From: a bacterium
GTDB lineage: Bacteria > Patescibacteriota > Microgenomatia > Levybacterales > UBA12049
Assembly (NCBI GenBank): GCA_021820025.1
Contig: JAKAEF010000006.1
Span: 1 to 22,505 of the forward strand
DNA: 22,505 bases
Reading direction: 5' to 3'
This document shows positions 8,243 to 14,578 of this stretch, one piece after another; within the stretch, counting starts at the first letter, position 1, and each line of letters opens with the position of its first letter. Below the pieces are notes generated by a model. That model saw nothing but the letters and a program-made list of their open reading frames with translations. It was not told the DNA's origin and did not search any database. The position numbers and the translations under genes were made by a program.

Positions 8243-8791
8243 ATGAAAATAGTTCAGGCGCCAGAACAAGTATTATCACAACAAGCCAAGCCAATTAACA
8301 AAATAGACAAATCTATTTTAGATTTAATTGAAGAAATGAAAAAAACACTTGTTGGGGCAACAGATCCAGAAGGAGTTGGTCTTGCTGCTCCACAGGTTGG
8401 AAAGTCTTTACAATTATTTATTGTAAAACCAACACCAAAGGATGATTTTAGTATTTTTATAAACCCTAAAGTAACTCTCATCCACGACACAGAAAAACCG
8501 ACTACGTCAAAAAAGAAAAAAGAAGATAAAAGACTTGAAGGATGTCTTTCTTTAAAAGATATTTGGGGAACGGTAAAACGAGCACCAAAAGTTGCTATTA
8601 CTTGGCAAGATGAACATGGAGTTCAAAACCAAAAAGAATTTAGCGGATTTTTTGCAACTATTCTGCAACATGAATTTGACCATTTGCAAGGTATTCTTTT
8701 TCCAAAAAGAGTGTTAGAACAAAGTGGAAAACTATATAAATCACACAAAGACGAACAAGGTGAAGAAGTTTTTGACCCAATAGAATTATAA
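8243..8791 (+). CDS. def: Peptide deformylase
   Basis: This cytoplasmic metalloenzyme removes the formyl group from nascent proteins. All three motifs are intact: GVGLAAPQVG (residues 44-53), EGCLSL (99-104, Cys101 as metal ligand) and QHEFDHLQG (His143, Glu144, His147). The length of 182 residues is normal. A Lys-rich insertion (about 86-97) lies just before motif II. The stop codon shares one base with the fmt start, so formyl removal and formyl addition are encoded together and probably coupled in translation. The gene is predicted to be translated from a leaderless RNA. Confidence 0.97.
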   Translation: MKIVQAPEQVLSQQAKPINKIDKSILDLIEEMKKTLVGATDPEGVGLAAPQVGKSLQLFIVKPTPKDDFSIFINPKVTLIHDTEKPTTSKKKKEDKRLEGCLSLKDIWGTVKRAPKVAITWQDEHGVQNQKEFSGFFATILQHEFDHLQGILFPKRVLEQSGKLYKSHKDEQGEEVFDPIEL

Positions 8792-9627
8792 TGCAAACAA
8801 ATATTGTTTTTTTTGGCTCATCTGCATACATATTACCAATTTTAGAAAAACTGCAAAAAAACTTTGCAATATCACTTGTTGTCACAACAGAAAAAAGTAT
8901 TACTGATGCAGTCCCCTCTTATTGTCAAAAAAATAATATCGAGTACATTTCTACAACTTCATTAACAGATGCAGAATTGCAAAAAAAATTACAGCAAATA
9001 AAGGCTCCTGTTGCAGTGTTGGCAGATTTTGGACTTTTAATTCCACAATCGGTTTTAGACATTTTTCCAAAAGGAATTGTAAATATTCATCCTTCTTTAT
9101 TACCAAAATATAGAGGCTCCACACCAGGAGTTAGTGCAATTGCAAATGGAGATACAACAACCGGAATAAGTATTATGCTTTTAGATAACAAATTAGACCA
9201 TGGACCACTATTGGCACAAGAAAAAGCAGATATTTTACCAACAGATACCGGAAAATCTTTATATCAAAGACTTTTTGCACAAAGTTCAGAAATTTTACTT
9301 CCAACTCTCACAAAATATCTACAAAATGAACTTACTCCAAAACCGCAAGATGAATCACAAGCAACATATACAAAGCCACTTACAAAAGAAAGCGGCTTTG
9401 TTACAATAGATAATCCTCCTGCTAACTTAGTAAACATAATTAAGGCTTACTATCCCTGGCCGGGAGTTTGGACAAAAATGATGCTTTTTGGAAAAGAAAA
9501 AATAGTTAAACTACTTCCAGAAAACATGTTACAAGTTGAAGGCAAAAAACCAATGAGTGTAAAGGATTTTCTTAACGGCTATCCAGATACAAAAGAACAA
9601 CTAAAACATCTCGTATCTCAGTCCTAA
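8791..9627 (+). CDS. fmt: Methionyl-tRNA formyltransferase
   Basis: This enzyme transfers the formyl group of 10-formyltetrahydrofolate to initiator Met-tRNA. Residues 98-109 (NIHPSLLPKYRG) match the catalytic SLLP loop with Asn98 and His100, and LDHGPLL supplies the catalytic Asp136. From about residue 200 the C-terminal tRNA-binding domain is present (ANLVNIIKAYYPWPGVWTK). At 278 residues it is shorter than the usual 310 or so, mostly in the N-terminal part and linker. It overlaps def by 1 nt. No Shine-Dalgarno is visible. Confidence is high because the loop, the Asp and the def pairing agree. Confidence 0.95.
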   Translation: MQTNIVFFGSSAYILPILEKLQKNFAISLVVTTEKSITDAVPSYCQKNNIEYISTTSLTDAELQKKLQQIKAPVAVLADFGLLIPQSVLDIFPKGIVNIHPSLLPKYRGSTPGVSAIANGDTTTGISIMLLDNKLDHGPLLAQEKADILPTDTGKSLYQRLFAQSSEILLPTLTKYLQNELTPKPQDESQATYTKPLTKESGFVTIDNPPANLVNIIKAYYPWPGVWTKMMLFGKEKIVKLLPENMLQVEGKKPMSVKDFLNGYPDTKEQLKHLVSQS

Positions 9628-9630
9628 TCT

Positions 9631-9639
9631 TGATACACT
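9631..9639 (+). promoter_or_regulatory. Extended -10 promoter of the DMT transporter
   Basis: TGATACACT, with the TACACT box ending exactly 6 nt before the ATG at 9646. It lies in the 18-nt gap after fmt and suggests a separate leaderless transcript for the transporter. Confidence 0.5.
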
Positions 9640-9645
9640 TAGTAG

Positions 9646-10521
9646 ATGCTTGGAATTATTCTTGTTTTTTGTGGACTTATTTCTTCTATTACTTCTTTTC
9701 TTATCCTAAAGAAATTTCTTAATCCGAATACAAAAACAAATGCTGTTTTTTATTCAGCGCTTATTAACCTTGTTGGTGGCATTTGCGCAATTATTGCCTA
9801 TTCTGCAACATCATTTAATCTGCACGATTTCACCTATCTTACCAATCCTCACCTACTTTTGTTACTCGCTATTGATATTGCATTGTGGACTATTAGTGTT
9901 CTTATTTACTATCCGGCTTTGCAAAAAACTCCAGCATCTGAGGCGACAATATTTACTGGTATCCAAGGAATAGCAGCGCTGGTCAGTGGAGTTATTATTC
10001 AAACAGAAATTTTTTCTTTTTCTCGATTACTCGGATGTATTTTTGTGCTTATTGCCCTTTTTCTTGTTATGTTTAAGAAAAAACAATGGAGACTTAATAC
10101 ACCTACGTTGTTACTTGCTCTTGCAATAATGATATTTGGAATTGCTTCTACTTTTGACAATGCAATTGTTAGTCAAAAGACAATAAATGTATTTTTCTTT
10201 GAGATTTTTAATTTTGGATTAACTGGCATTTTTGTATTAGCAAGTACAAAAAATTTGCCTAAAGAACTTTTTACTATAACAAAAAATAAGCGCATGCTTA
10301 TATACGCATGGTTTAATGGGATGTTTAATTTTATAACTTTTATTTTTATATACAATGCATATAAGCTTCATGTAACAGCTTCCCAATCAACTACTATTTT
10401 GGCTACAGAAAGTATTTTTATTGTTCTTTTTGCCGCAATATTTCTTAAAGAAAGAGATCACGTGGGCAAAAAGATTTTGGCTGCAGTAATTGTGGCAATA
10501 GGAATATATCTTTTAAAGTAA
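9646..10521 (+). CDS. DMT-superfamily (EamA-like) transporter
   Basis: This 291-residue integral membrane protein has about ten hydrophobic segments in two similar halves, the EamA/DMT arrangement. Typical features are a Pro-containing segment followed by SEATIFTGIQGIAALVSGVI in the first half and the equivalent ILATESIFIVLFAAIFLKER in the second. The C-terminal LKERDHVGKKILAAVIVAIGIYLL is characteristic of EamA repeats. Substrates in the family range from amino acids to nucleotide sugars and metabolites, and the sequence does not tell which. It converges on rpmB, with 16 nt between the stop codons. I see no terminator there. Confidence 0.85.
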   Translation: MLGIILVFCGLISSITSFLILKKFLNPNTKTNAVFYSALINLVGGICAIIAYSATSFNLHDFTYLTNPHLLLLLAIDIALWTISVLIYYPALQKTPASEATIFTGIQGIAALVSGVIIQTEIFSFSRLLGCIFVLIALFLVMFKKKQWRLNTPTLLLALAIMIFGIASTFDNAIVSQKTINVFFFEIFNFGLTGIFVLASTKNLPKELFTITKNKRMLIYAWFNGMFNFITFIFIYNAYKLHVTASQSTTILATESIFIVLFAAIFLKERDHVGKKILAAVIVAIGIYLLK

Positions 10522-10537
10522 GATAATGAAATCTAAA

Positions 10538-10753
10538 CTAGGCTTGGACTGGAGCTTTTGCTTTTGGAGCGGTTGCTTCTTTAATCATTCGTAAGCACTT
10601 TGTGCACAACTTCATTTTCTTTTTGTTTGTACCCACTTGGATTCTGACACTATGAAGATTAGGTTTAAAAACCTTTCGAGATCTATTTTTTGCATGGGAA
10701 ACGTTGTGTCCGTACATTGATCCCTTGCCACAGTTCATACATCGCATTGCCAT
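10538..10753 (-). CDS. rpmB: 50S ribosomal protein bL28
   Basis: The core MAMRCMNCGKGSMYGHNVSH followed by NRSRKVFKPNL is diagnostic of bL28. Two CxxC pairs (CMNC and CTKC) form a zinc ribbon, so this is the zinc-binding form. The frame is open further upstream to 10777, but that extension (MISYTYKF) runs across the promoter palindrome at 10767-10778. I therefore place the start at the ATG at 10753; the ATG at 10747 is also possible. The tail is rich in Ala, Pro and Lys, which is common in bL28. The protein belongs to the large ribosomal subunit. Confidence 0.95.
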   Translation of the reverse strand: MAMRCMNCGKGSMYGHNVSHAKNRSRKVFKPNLHSVRIQVGTNKKKMKLCTKCLRMIKEATAPKAKAPVQA

Positions 10754-10766
10754 AAATTTGTATGTA

Positions 10767-10778
10767 TATGATATCATA
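10767..10778. promoter_or_regulatory. Palindromic divergent promoter for rpmB and the M50 peptidase gene
   Basis: TATGATATCATA is a perfect 12-bp palindrome. Read on either strand it gives TGATATCAT, an extended -10 box. The plus reading starts the M50 gene (leader about 14 nt). The minus reading starts rpmB (leader about 8 nt). The two start codons are only 44 nt apart, so there is no room for separate promoters unless their -10 boxes overlap as seen here. Confidence 0.6.
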
Positions 10779-10797
10779 GAATAGCCTTCTAAACAAT

Positions 10798-11415
10798 ATG
10801 GAAATCATTTTAGGACTAGTTGTATTGGTATTTTCTGCAATTCTCCATGAGGTCGCTCACGGATACGTTGCAGACCGTTTAGGTGACCCTACAGCCCGCC
10901 TTATGGGCAGACTAACCCTGAATCCGCTTAAACATATTGACCCATATTTAAGTGTTATTTTACCCGCTCTTCTTATTCTAAGCGGCTCTCCTATTATTTT
11001 TGGTGGAGCAAAACCGATTCCTGTCGATCCATTTAACCTTAAAGACGGCAGAAAAGACATGGCCTTAGTTTCTTTAAAAGAACCTGGAACTAATATTGCA
11101 TTAGCCATTATTGCAGCTGTTATTTTGCGCGCATTCCCATTTTTGACTGCTGGATTTATAGGCTTACTTTTGGTTACCGTAGTTAACTACAACATCTTAT
11201 TGGCTATTTTTAATTTGATCCCAATTCCACCTCTTGATGGTTCAAAAATTTTCTCTTTAGTATTGCCAGAAAAAGAAGCAAGAATGTATATGTCATTAGA
11301 ATCTGTTGGTATGTTTATTCTCTTTTTCTTACTTCTTTTTCCGGTTGGGGGATTTTCTTTAAGCAGGCTTATTTTTTCTCTTTTTACCCTTGCACACAAC
11401 CTTTTGGGCATATAG
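10798..11415 (+). CDS. Site-2-protease-like M50 zinc metallopeptidase
   Basis: This is an intramembrane zinc protease of the M50/SpoIVFB-like class. HEVAH (His17, Glu18, His21) sits in the first membrane segment. The third ligand is Asp147 in NLIPIPPLDGSK, the canonical second motif. The 205-residue length without a PDZ domain matches the minimal bacterial and archaeal form often annotated as site-2 protease family protein. It is predicted to be an inner-membrane protein with five or six helices. Its substrates cannot be told from the sequence; no anti-sigma factor gene is nearby. It is expressed from the palindromic promoter shared with rpmB. Confidence 0.93.
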   Translation: MEIILGLVVLVFSAILHEVAHGYVADRLGDPTARLMGRLTLNPLKHIDPYLSVILPALLILSGSPIIFGGAKPIPVDPFNLKDGRKDMALVSLKEPGTNIALAIIAAVILRAFPFLTAGFIGLLLVTVVNYNILLAIFNLIPIPPLDGSKIFSLVLPEKEARMYMSLESVGMFILFFLLLFPVGGFSLSRLIFSLFTLAHNLLGI

Positions 11416-11444
11416 TTGACTTCGTTTATATAATATCCTATAAT
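11416..11444 (+). promoter_or_regulatory. Strong promoter of the 409-residue unknown gene
   Basis: TTGACT, 17 nt, TATAAT, among the closest matches to the sigma-70 consensus in the window. The -10 ends 11 nt before the ATG at 11456. The -35 begins right at the stop codon of the peptidase gene. Confidence 0.75.
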
Positions 11445-11455
11445 TCTACTTTTAT

Positions 11456-12685
11456 ATGCCGACAGAAAGAATAATCCCAGCAGGTGGAGTTGCAGTTAAT
11501 CTTGGAACACAACTTTCTCGTGCTCAAAGTCCATATGCAGAAAGACTTGTAAGACAGACTGCTGAATTAGGACTAACTCCTAAACAACAAAGTCTTATTC
11601 CTCAAGCCCTAGATATTATCCAAAATCATTTACAACATATCCCCTCAGATCCAGAAGTTCCAAGTATTTTACTGCATACTGCTGTTATTCTTGCCCGATA
11701 CGATGACCTAGCCAGAGTATACTTACAATCAGATGGCAATGATCAAGAGAGCTTACGTCAGCTACAGCATGCGTTTCAATTGACAAGTTTTAATATAAGT
11801 TCTGGCACAGCATTTGAAGGAGCTCCAATAAGAAGACGCGCTCTGTTAGAAGACCAACATACTGTGGTTTCAAATGCATTAACCATTTTTGTTGCTCGAT
11901 TATGGCCACATGCAAAACCCGGAACATTACTTGCCGCAATTAATGTAGCGACAGACCAAGCATTAACAATTCTTGATGTTGAAAATGAAACATCTGTAAC
12001 AGAACAAGTATCCCGGCTCTCAGTAGATGAAACCAGAGCAAAAGTTAAAAAATTTCTACTAGATGGAAGTGGGATTCAAATATCTGTTTTGACAAATCTT
12101 CTTGAAAGAAATATTTTTATAGACGATCAATATGACTTCGTGAGGCTGGTTGATCAAACAGAACAAAATCAAAGAAAATTAGTAAACCAAATAGCAGAAA
12201 TGGCAAATATCCTTAGTGCACTAAGATTAGGACGTTCTTTAGACCAAATTGATCCTGTCTATGCCTTGCTACCACAGCGAGTTTTACCTGTAATTAGAAA
12301 AGCAATTTATGCAACAATTTTAACAACAATCGCTAGACAGCAAGATGCAACTCATATAGAAACTCTTACTCCAACAGCAATTATTGATCCTTCCTTTATA
12401 CCAAGCCTGGAAGAAGTTGAAGCAGTACTTGATTCTTCTGCTATAACAGCTTTCTCTTCTGCACAGAACGAGAGCCTCCAATATCTTGCAAAACGAGCAA
12501 TCAGCTATGCTTATAATGTCGCTGTTATGTTTTTACAGGAAAGAAATAACCCAGACAATGCAGAAGATGGTTCTGACGGGAATGGTGGTCCTGGCAGACG
12601 TGGTGGTGGCGGATTTAGACCAGGAGGAAATTCTCCAAGTGGCAATGGGGATAGATCTGGAGACTTGCTACAAGTTGGAAGTTAG
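11456..12685 (+). CDS. Unknown helical protein with Gly-rich acidic tail
   Basis: I do not recognise this 409-residue protein. Residues 1 to about 360 are predicted to be almost entirely helical, with no membrane segment or signal peptide. From about 365 to the end it becomes a disordered tail rich in Gly, Asn, Asp and Arg (GPGRRGGGGFRPGG). By hand count it has about 8 Lys against 27 Arg, the reverse of most neighbours in this AT-rich DNA, and it is also rich in Gln. The large helix-turn-helix protein at 4434-5882 shares this Arg-over-Lys, Gln-rich style, so the two may be of similar origin or evolve alike. A strong promoter suggests high expression. RGG-like tails sometimes bind RNA, but that is only a suggestion. 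Confidence 0.8.
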   Translation: MPTERIIPAGGVAVNLGTQLSRAQSPYAERLVRQTAELGLTPKQQSLIPQALDIIQNHLQHIPSDPEVPSILLHTAVILARYDDLARVYLQSDGNDQESLRQLQHAFQLTSFNISSGTAFEGAPIRRRALLEDQHTVVSNALTIFVARLWPHAKPGTLLAAINVATDQALTILDVENETSVTEQVSRLSVDETRAKVKKFLLDGSGIQISVLTNLLERNIFIDDQYDFVRLVDQTEQNQRKLVNQIAEMANILSALRLGRSLDQIDPVYALLPQRVLPVIRKAIYATILTTIARQQDATHIETLTPTAIIDPSFIPSLEEVEAVLDSSAITAFSSAQNESLQYLAKRAISYAYNVAVMFLQERNNPDNAEDGSDGNGGPGRRGGGGFRPGGNSPSGNGDRSGDLLQVGS

Positions 12686-12697
12686 TGCTTTATGCTA

Positions 12698-12726
12698 TTG
12701 ACAATTCGGGAATAAAAAGTAATACT
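12698..12726 (+). promoter_or_regulatory. Promoter of the putative structured RNA
   Basis: TTGACA (a consensus -35), 17 nt, AATACT. It begins 12 nt after the stop of the 409-residue gene. No sizeable reading frame follows, and the predicted start near 12733 coincides with the 5' end of a long closing helix. Confidence 0.6.
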
Positions 12727-12732
12727 AATTTT

Positions 12733-12975
12733 GCTCTTTGGCATTCGAGAAATTTGGCACATTTTTCCTCTACAAATTCATTGTCCTTGAAGTACTATGC
12801 CATTAATTATGGACATAGGACGAGAAACAGATGAATAAGCTGTGGCTTATTTATTGATTCTTCTTGATTAGTACATAAGGGGAAATTACCAAAATTTTCG
12901 ATACCTAAAGAGTGAATTTATTTATTATTTATCTACAAACTACCACCTGCACGTCGGGTGCTAGTTTGTTTTTTT
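12733..12975 (+). ncRNA. Putative stand-alone structured RNA, rod-like (possibly 6S-like)
   Basis: This stretch between the 409-residue gene and the tRNA cluster has its own promoter and ends in a strong terminator, with no convincing gene inside. By hand folding, 12734-12755 pairs with 12891-12912: CTCTTT with AAAGAG, then GG with CC, and onward with few mismatches. The rod continues with 12756-12769 against 12878-12890. Inside are a hairpin at 12783-12821 (GTCCT/AGGAC, then ATG-CCAT/ATGG-CAT) and a second at 12834-12851 (AATAAGC/GCTTATT). The RNA from CTCTTT to AAAGAG is 179 nt, in the size range of 6S RNA, which also has a long closing rod around a central bubble. I do not see a 6S sequence signature, nor SRP, RNase P or tmRNA motifs. 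The existence of a structured RNA is well supported; the family is a guess. Confidence 0.55.
12935..12975 (+). terminator. Rho-independent terminator of the putative RNA
   Basis: ACAAACTA (12935-12942) pairs with TAGTTTGT (12962-12969), with an inner CACC/GGGTG extension, and is followed by a run of seven T. It is the strongest terminator in the window and isolates the upstream unit from the tRNA cluster. Confidence 0.85.
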
Positions 12976-12990
12976 CTTCAGTACTGTACC

Positions 12991-13019
12991 TTGAGCTTTG
13001 TTTTTGATAAAATTATCCT
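12991..13019 (+). promoter_or_regulatory. Promoter region of the tRNA cluster
   Basis: Two overlapping readings are possible: TTGAGC, 17 nt, TATCCT, or an extended -10 TGATAAAAT at 13005-13013. The second also occurs before tRNA-Trp (TGATAAAAT at 13638-13646), which favours it as the shared tRNA-type promoter. Confidence 0.5.
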
Positions 13020-13045
13020 ACGTTTCTTAGTATTTTCTAACAAAC

Positions 13046-13120
13046 GCCGTCTTAGCTCAGTGGTAGAGCAGCTGTTTTGTAAACAGCAGGTCGTCGGTCC
13101 GAATCCGACAGACGGCTCCA
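13046..13120 (+). tRNA. tRNA-Thr (anticodon TGT)
   Basis: A full cloverleaf can be drawn. The acceptor GCCGTCT pairs with AGACGGC. The D arm is GCTC/GAGC. The anticodon stem GCTGT/ACAGC encloses loop TTTGTAA with anticodon TGT, and the T arm is GTCGG/CCGAC. The discriminator is T and CCA is encoded, unlike in the other three tRNAs here. Confidence 0.95.
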
Positions 13121-13159
13121 AAATAATTGGCAACCGCAAGGTTTTGTTCCATTTGCTTA

Positions 13160-13243
13160 GCTGAGTTGGCGGAGCGGTCAATCGCACCTGACTGTAGATC
13201 AGGCGACATTTTGTCTGCGGGAGTTCGAATCTCTCACTCAGCA
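13160..13243 (+). tRNA. tRNA-Tyr (anticodon GTA)
   Basis: This is a class II tRNA with a long variable arm. The acceptor GCTGAGT pairs with ACTCAGC. The anticodon stem CCTGA/TCAGG encloses CTGTAGA with anticodon GTA. The variable arm is about CGACATTTTGTCTG, and the T arm is GGGAG/CTCTC with loop TTCGAAT. The discriminator is A. CCA is not encoded. Confidence 0.95.
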
Positions 13244-13247
13244 CACT

Positions 13248-13319
13248 GCCGAAATGGCTCAGTGGTAGAGCGAGTTCTTGGTAAGAACTAGGTCGCGGGT
13301 CCGATTCCCGCTTTCGGCT
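13248..13319 (+). tRNA. tRNA-Thr (anticodon GGT)
   Basis: The acceptor GCCGAAA pairs with TTTCGGC. The D arm is GCTC/GAGC. The anticodon stem AGTTC/GAACT encloses TTGGTAA with anticodon GGT, and the T arm is GCGGG/CCCGC. The discriminator is T. CCA is not encoded. It starts 4 nt after tRNA-Tyr, so they are cotranscribed. Confidence 0.95.
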
Positions 13320-13346
13320 CACCATATTCCAATCAGCCATTTTCTA

Positions 13347-13368
13347 TGATATAATTAGCTACAAGGAA
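13347..13368 (+). promoter_or_regulatory. Extended -10 promoter and Shine-Dalgarno of rpmG
   Basis: TGATATAAT (13347-13355) is an extended consensus -10. AAGGAA at 13363-13368 lies 9 nt before the ATG and is the only clear Shine-Dalgarno in the window with good spacing, so this gene has a conventional, though short, leader. Confidence 0.65.
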
Positions 13369-13377
13369 ATAAAAAAT

Positions 13378-13554
13378 ATGCCAAAAAAAGGTGAACACAG
13401 AATTATGGTCGGTCTTACCTGCAAGGTTTGCGGGCACAGAAATTATGTTACTACACGTAACAAATTAAATACTGCAGAAAAACTAGCATTAAAAAAATTC
13501 TGCAACAAATGCAAAAAAGTTACTGACCACAAAGAAACGGAAAAACTTAAATAA
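13378..13554 (+). CDS. rpmG: 50S ribosomal protein bL33
   Basis: This 58-residue protein begins MPKKGEHRIMVGLTCKVCGH and continues with the bL33 hallmarks NYVTTRNKLN and an Lys-rich C-terminus. Two CxxC pairs (CKVC and CNKC) show the zinc-binding form. It lies between tRNA-Thr(GGT) and tRNA-Trp, the common bacterial position of rpmG. It belongs to the large ribosomal subunit. A Shine-Dalgarno AAGGAA fixes the start, and a terminator follows at 13595. Confidence 0.96.
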   Translation: MPKKGEHRIMVGLTCKVCGHRNYVTTRNKLNTAEKLALKKFCNKCKKVTDHKETEKLK

Positions 13555-13567
13555 TAGTATTTTGTCG

Positions 13568-13585
13568 TTCTCGCGAATGCGGGAA
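13568..13585. repeat. REP-like palindrome
   Basis: TTCTCGC and GCGGGAA flank GAAT and form a 7-bp hairpin with one G-T pair. The core resembles the widespread intergenic REP-type unit TTCCCGCGAAAGCGGGAA. A single copy is visible in this window, 14 nt after rpmG and just ahead of its terminator. Confidence 0.4.
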
Positions 13586-13594
13586 TCTATACAT

Positions 13595-13617
13595 AATCCT
13601 CGCAAGAGGATTTTTTT
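13595..13617 (+). terminator. Rho-independent terminator after rpmG
   Basis: AATCCTC pairs with GAGGATT around the loop GCAA, followed by a run of T. It closes the tRNA-rpmG transcript and stands directly before the tRNA-Trp promoter. Confidence 0.88.
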
Positions 13618-13657
13618 GTATAAAAAAGCACTTTTTGTGATAAAATACATGTGACTT

Positions 13658-13728
13658 AGGGGTGTGGTGAAATGGTATCACAGCAGTCTCCAAAACTGCT
13701 TTTCACAGTTCGAGTCTGTGCGCCCCTG
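13658..13728 (+). tRNA. tRNA-Trp (anticodon CCA)
   Basis: The acceptor AGGGGTG pairs with CGCCCCT (one G-T pair). The D arm is GTGA/TCAC. The anticodon stem GCAGT/ACTGC encloses CTCCAAA with anticodon CCA, and the T arm is CACAG/CTGTG with loop TTCGAGT. The discriminator is G. CCA is not encoded. An extended -10 TGATAAAAT lies at 13638-13646. In many bacteria secE follows this tRNA, but here crcB does. Confidence 0.95.
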
Positions 13729-13766
13729 CCCATAGTTATTCTTATAATTTTTCATTAGAGAATGAA

Positions 13767-13831
13767 AAGCGATGAAGTTCGCTTAATGCAGGAAACTGCT
13801 AATGACTTCTACTAAACAGTAGGAGTTTTTT
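13767..13831 (+). promoter_or_regulatory. Fluoride riboswitch with transcription terminator
   Basis: The crcB-motif aptamer is clear. AAGCG pairs with CGCTT around ATGAAGTT. GCAG pairs with CTGC around GAAA. The conserved TAATGACTTCTACT closes it. GAAGT (13774-13778) pairs with ACTTC (13805-13809) as the outer helix or pseudoknot. That same ACTTCTACT is the 5' arm of a 9-bp terminator hairpin with AGTAGGAGT (13818-13826), followed by six T. The two folds exclude each other, so fluoride should favour read-through into crcB. A TATAAT at 13743-13748 is the likely -10 for this leader. Confidence 0.92.
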
Positions 13832-13838
13832 ATTGTTT

Positions 13839-14213
13839 ATGTTACAAATTTTATATGTTGGCTTAGGCGGATTTTTAGGAGCTATTAGCCGTTTTTTAAC
13901 GGCTAAATATACTACTAATTTCCTGGGAACATTCCCTATTGGGACACTTTTTGTTAATGTAACAGGAAGTTTTGTTTTAGCATTTATTAGCTATTTAGTT
14001 ATTTTTGGTAAAAATATTTCACCAGATGCCAGAAGTTTTATAACTGTTGGTTTTATTGGCGCTTACACAACCATGTCTACGTTTTCTTTTGAAACAATGC
14101 GTTACTTAGACCAAGGAGAATATGGCTATTTTGCTCTAAATCTTTTGCTTAACGTTGGACTGTGTTTCTTAGGGATTGCCTTAGGAAGATACTGTGCGTT
14201 ATTATTATCATAA
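13839..14213 (+). CDS. crcB: Fluoride channel Fluc/CrcB
   Basis: This 124-residue membrane protein with four helices forms dual-topology dimers that let fluoride leave the cell. Family motifs are GGFLGAISR (residues 10-18), GTLFVNVTGSF (35-45, with the conserved Asn40) and GAYTTMSTFSFE (74-85). The ATG at 13839 is preferred to a TTG 6 nt upstream because it gives the usual family N-terminus. AGGAG at 13821-13825 lies inside the terminator stem, 13 nt away, and could serve as a ribosome binding site when read-through occurs. The fluoride riboswitch directly upstream confirms the role. A DUF190 gene follows after 2 nt. Confidence 0.96.
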   Translation: MLQILYVGLGGFLGAISRFLTAKYTTNFLGTFPIGTLFVNVTGSFVLAFISYLVIFGKNISPDARSFITVGFIGAYTTMSTFSFETMRYLDQGEYGYFALNLLLNVGLCFLGIALGRYCALLLS

Positions 14214-14215
14214 GT

Positions 14216-14560
14216 ATGAAGCAAGAATCAGAAGCAACACTTCTTCGAATATTTATCGGCGAATCTGACAAACATAATGGCAAAAGTTTGTACGATTATT
14301 TAGTCGAACAACTTCGCAAAAACCATTTTGCAGGAGTAACAGTACTTCGTGGAATAGAAGGATTTGGACATAAAAGTCTTATTCACTCTGCCAATGTTTT
14401 AGATCTTTCTACCGATTTGCCAATTATTATAGAAGTTGTAGACACACAAGAAAGAATTAATGAATTTAAAAAAATGATCGATAATATGGAGATTCATAAA
14501 GAAGTGGGTATGCTTATTACCGAAGAAAATGTAAAAATAGTAAAATACGGAAAGAATTAA
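14216..14560 (+). CDS. DUF190 (PII-like) protein, crcB partner
   Basis: This 114-residue cytoplasmic protein has the DUF190 pattern: LLRIFIGESDKHNGKSLYDY near the N-terminus, GVTVLRGIEGFG in the middle, DLPIIIEVVD, and a final MLITEENVKIVKYG. DUF190 folds like the PII signal proteins and is often found next to crcB, but its function there is unsettled. The start at 14216 is 2 nt after the crcB stop. Earlier in-frame codons lie inside crcB and encode an unrelated stretch. It is cotranscribed with crcB and so should also respond to fluoride. Confidence 0.92.
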   Translation: MKQESEATLLRIFIGESDKHNGKSLYDYLVEQLRKNHFAGVTVLRGIEGFGHKSLIHSANVLDLSTDLPIIIEVVDTQERINEFKKMIDNMEIHKEVGMLITEENVKIVKYGKN

Positions 14561-14578
14561 AAAATCCACCTTAAGAAT

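Noticed and set aside
12834..12851. AATAAGC/GCTTATT hairpin as a terminator for the 409-residue gene
   Set aside because: No T run follows. It fits better as an internal hairpin of the putative RNA.
12733..12975. tmRNA, SRP RNA or RNase P RNA
   Set aside because: None of the diagnostic sequences (tRNA-like ends, GGAAG/AGCAG domain, GAGGAAAGTCC) is present.
12978..13340. A 120-codon open frame on the minus strand
   Set aside because: It runs antisense across three complete tRNA genes and has no protein features. It is open only because of tRNA base composition.
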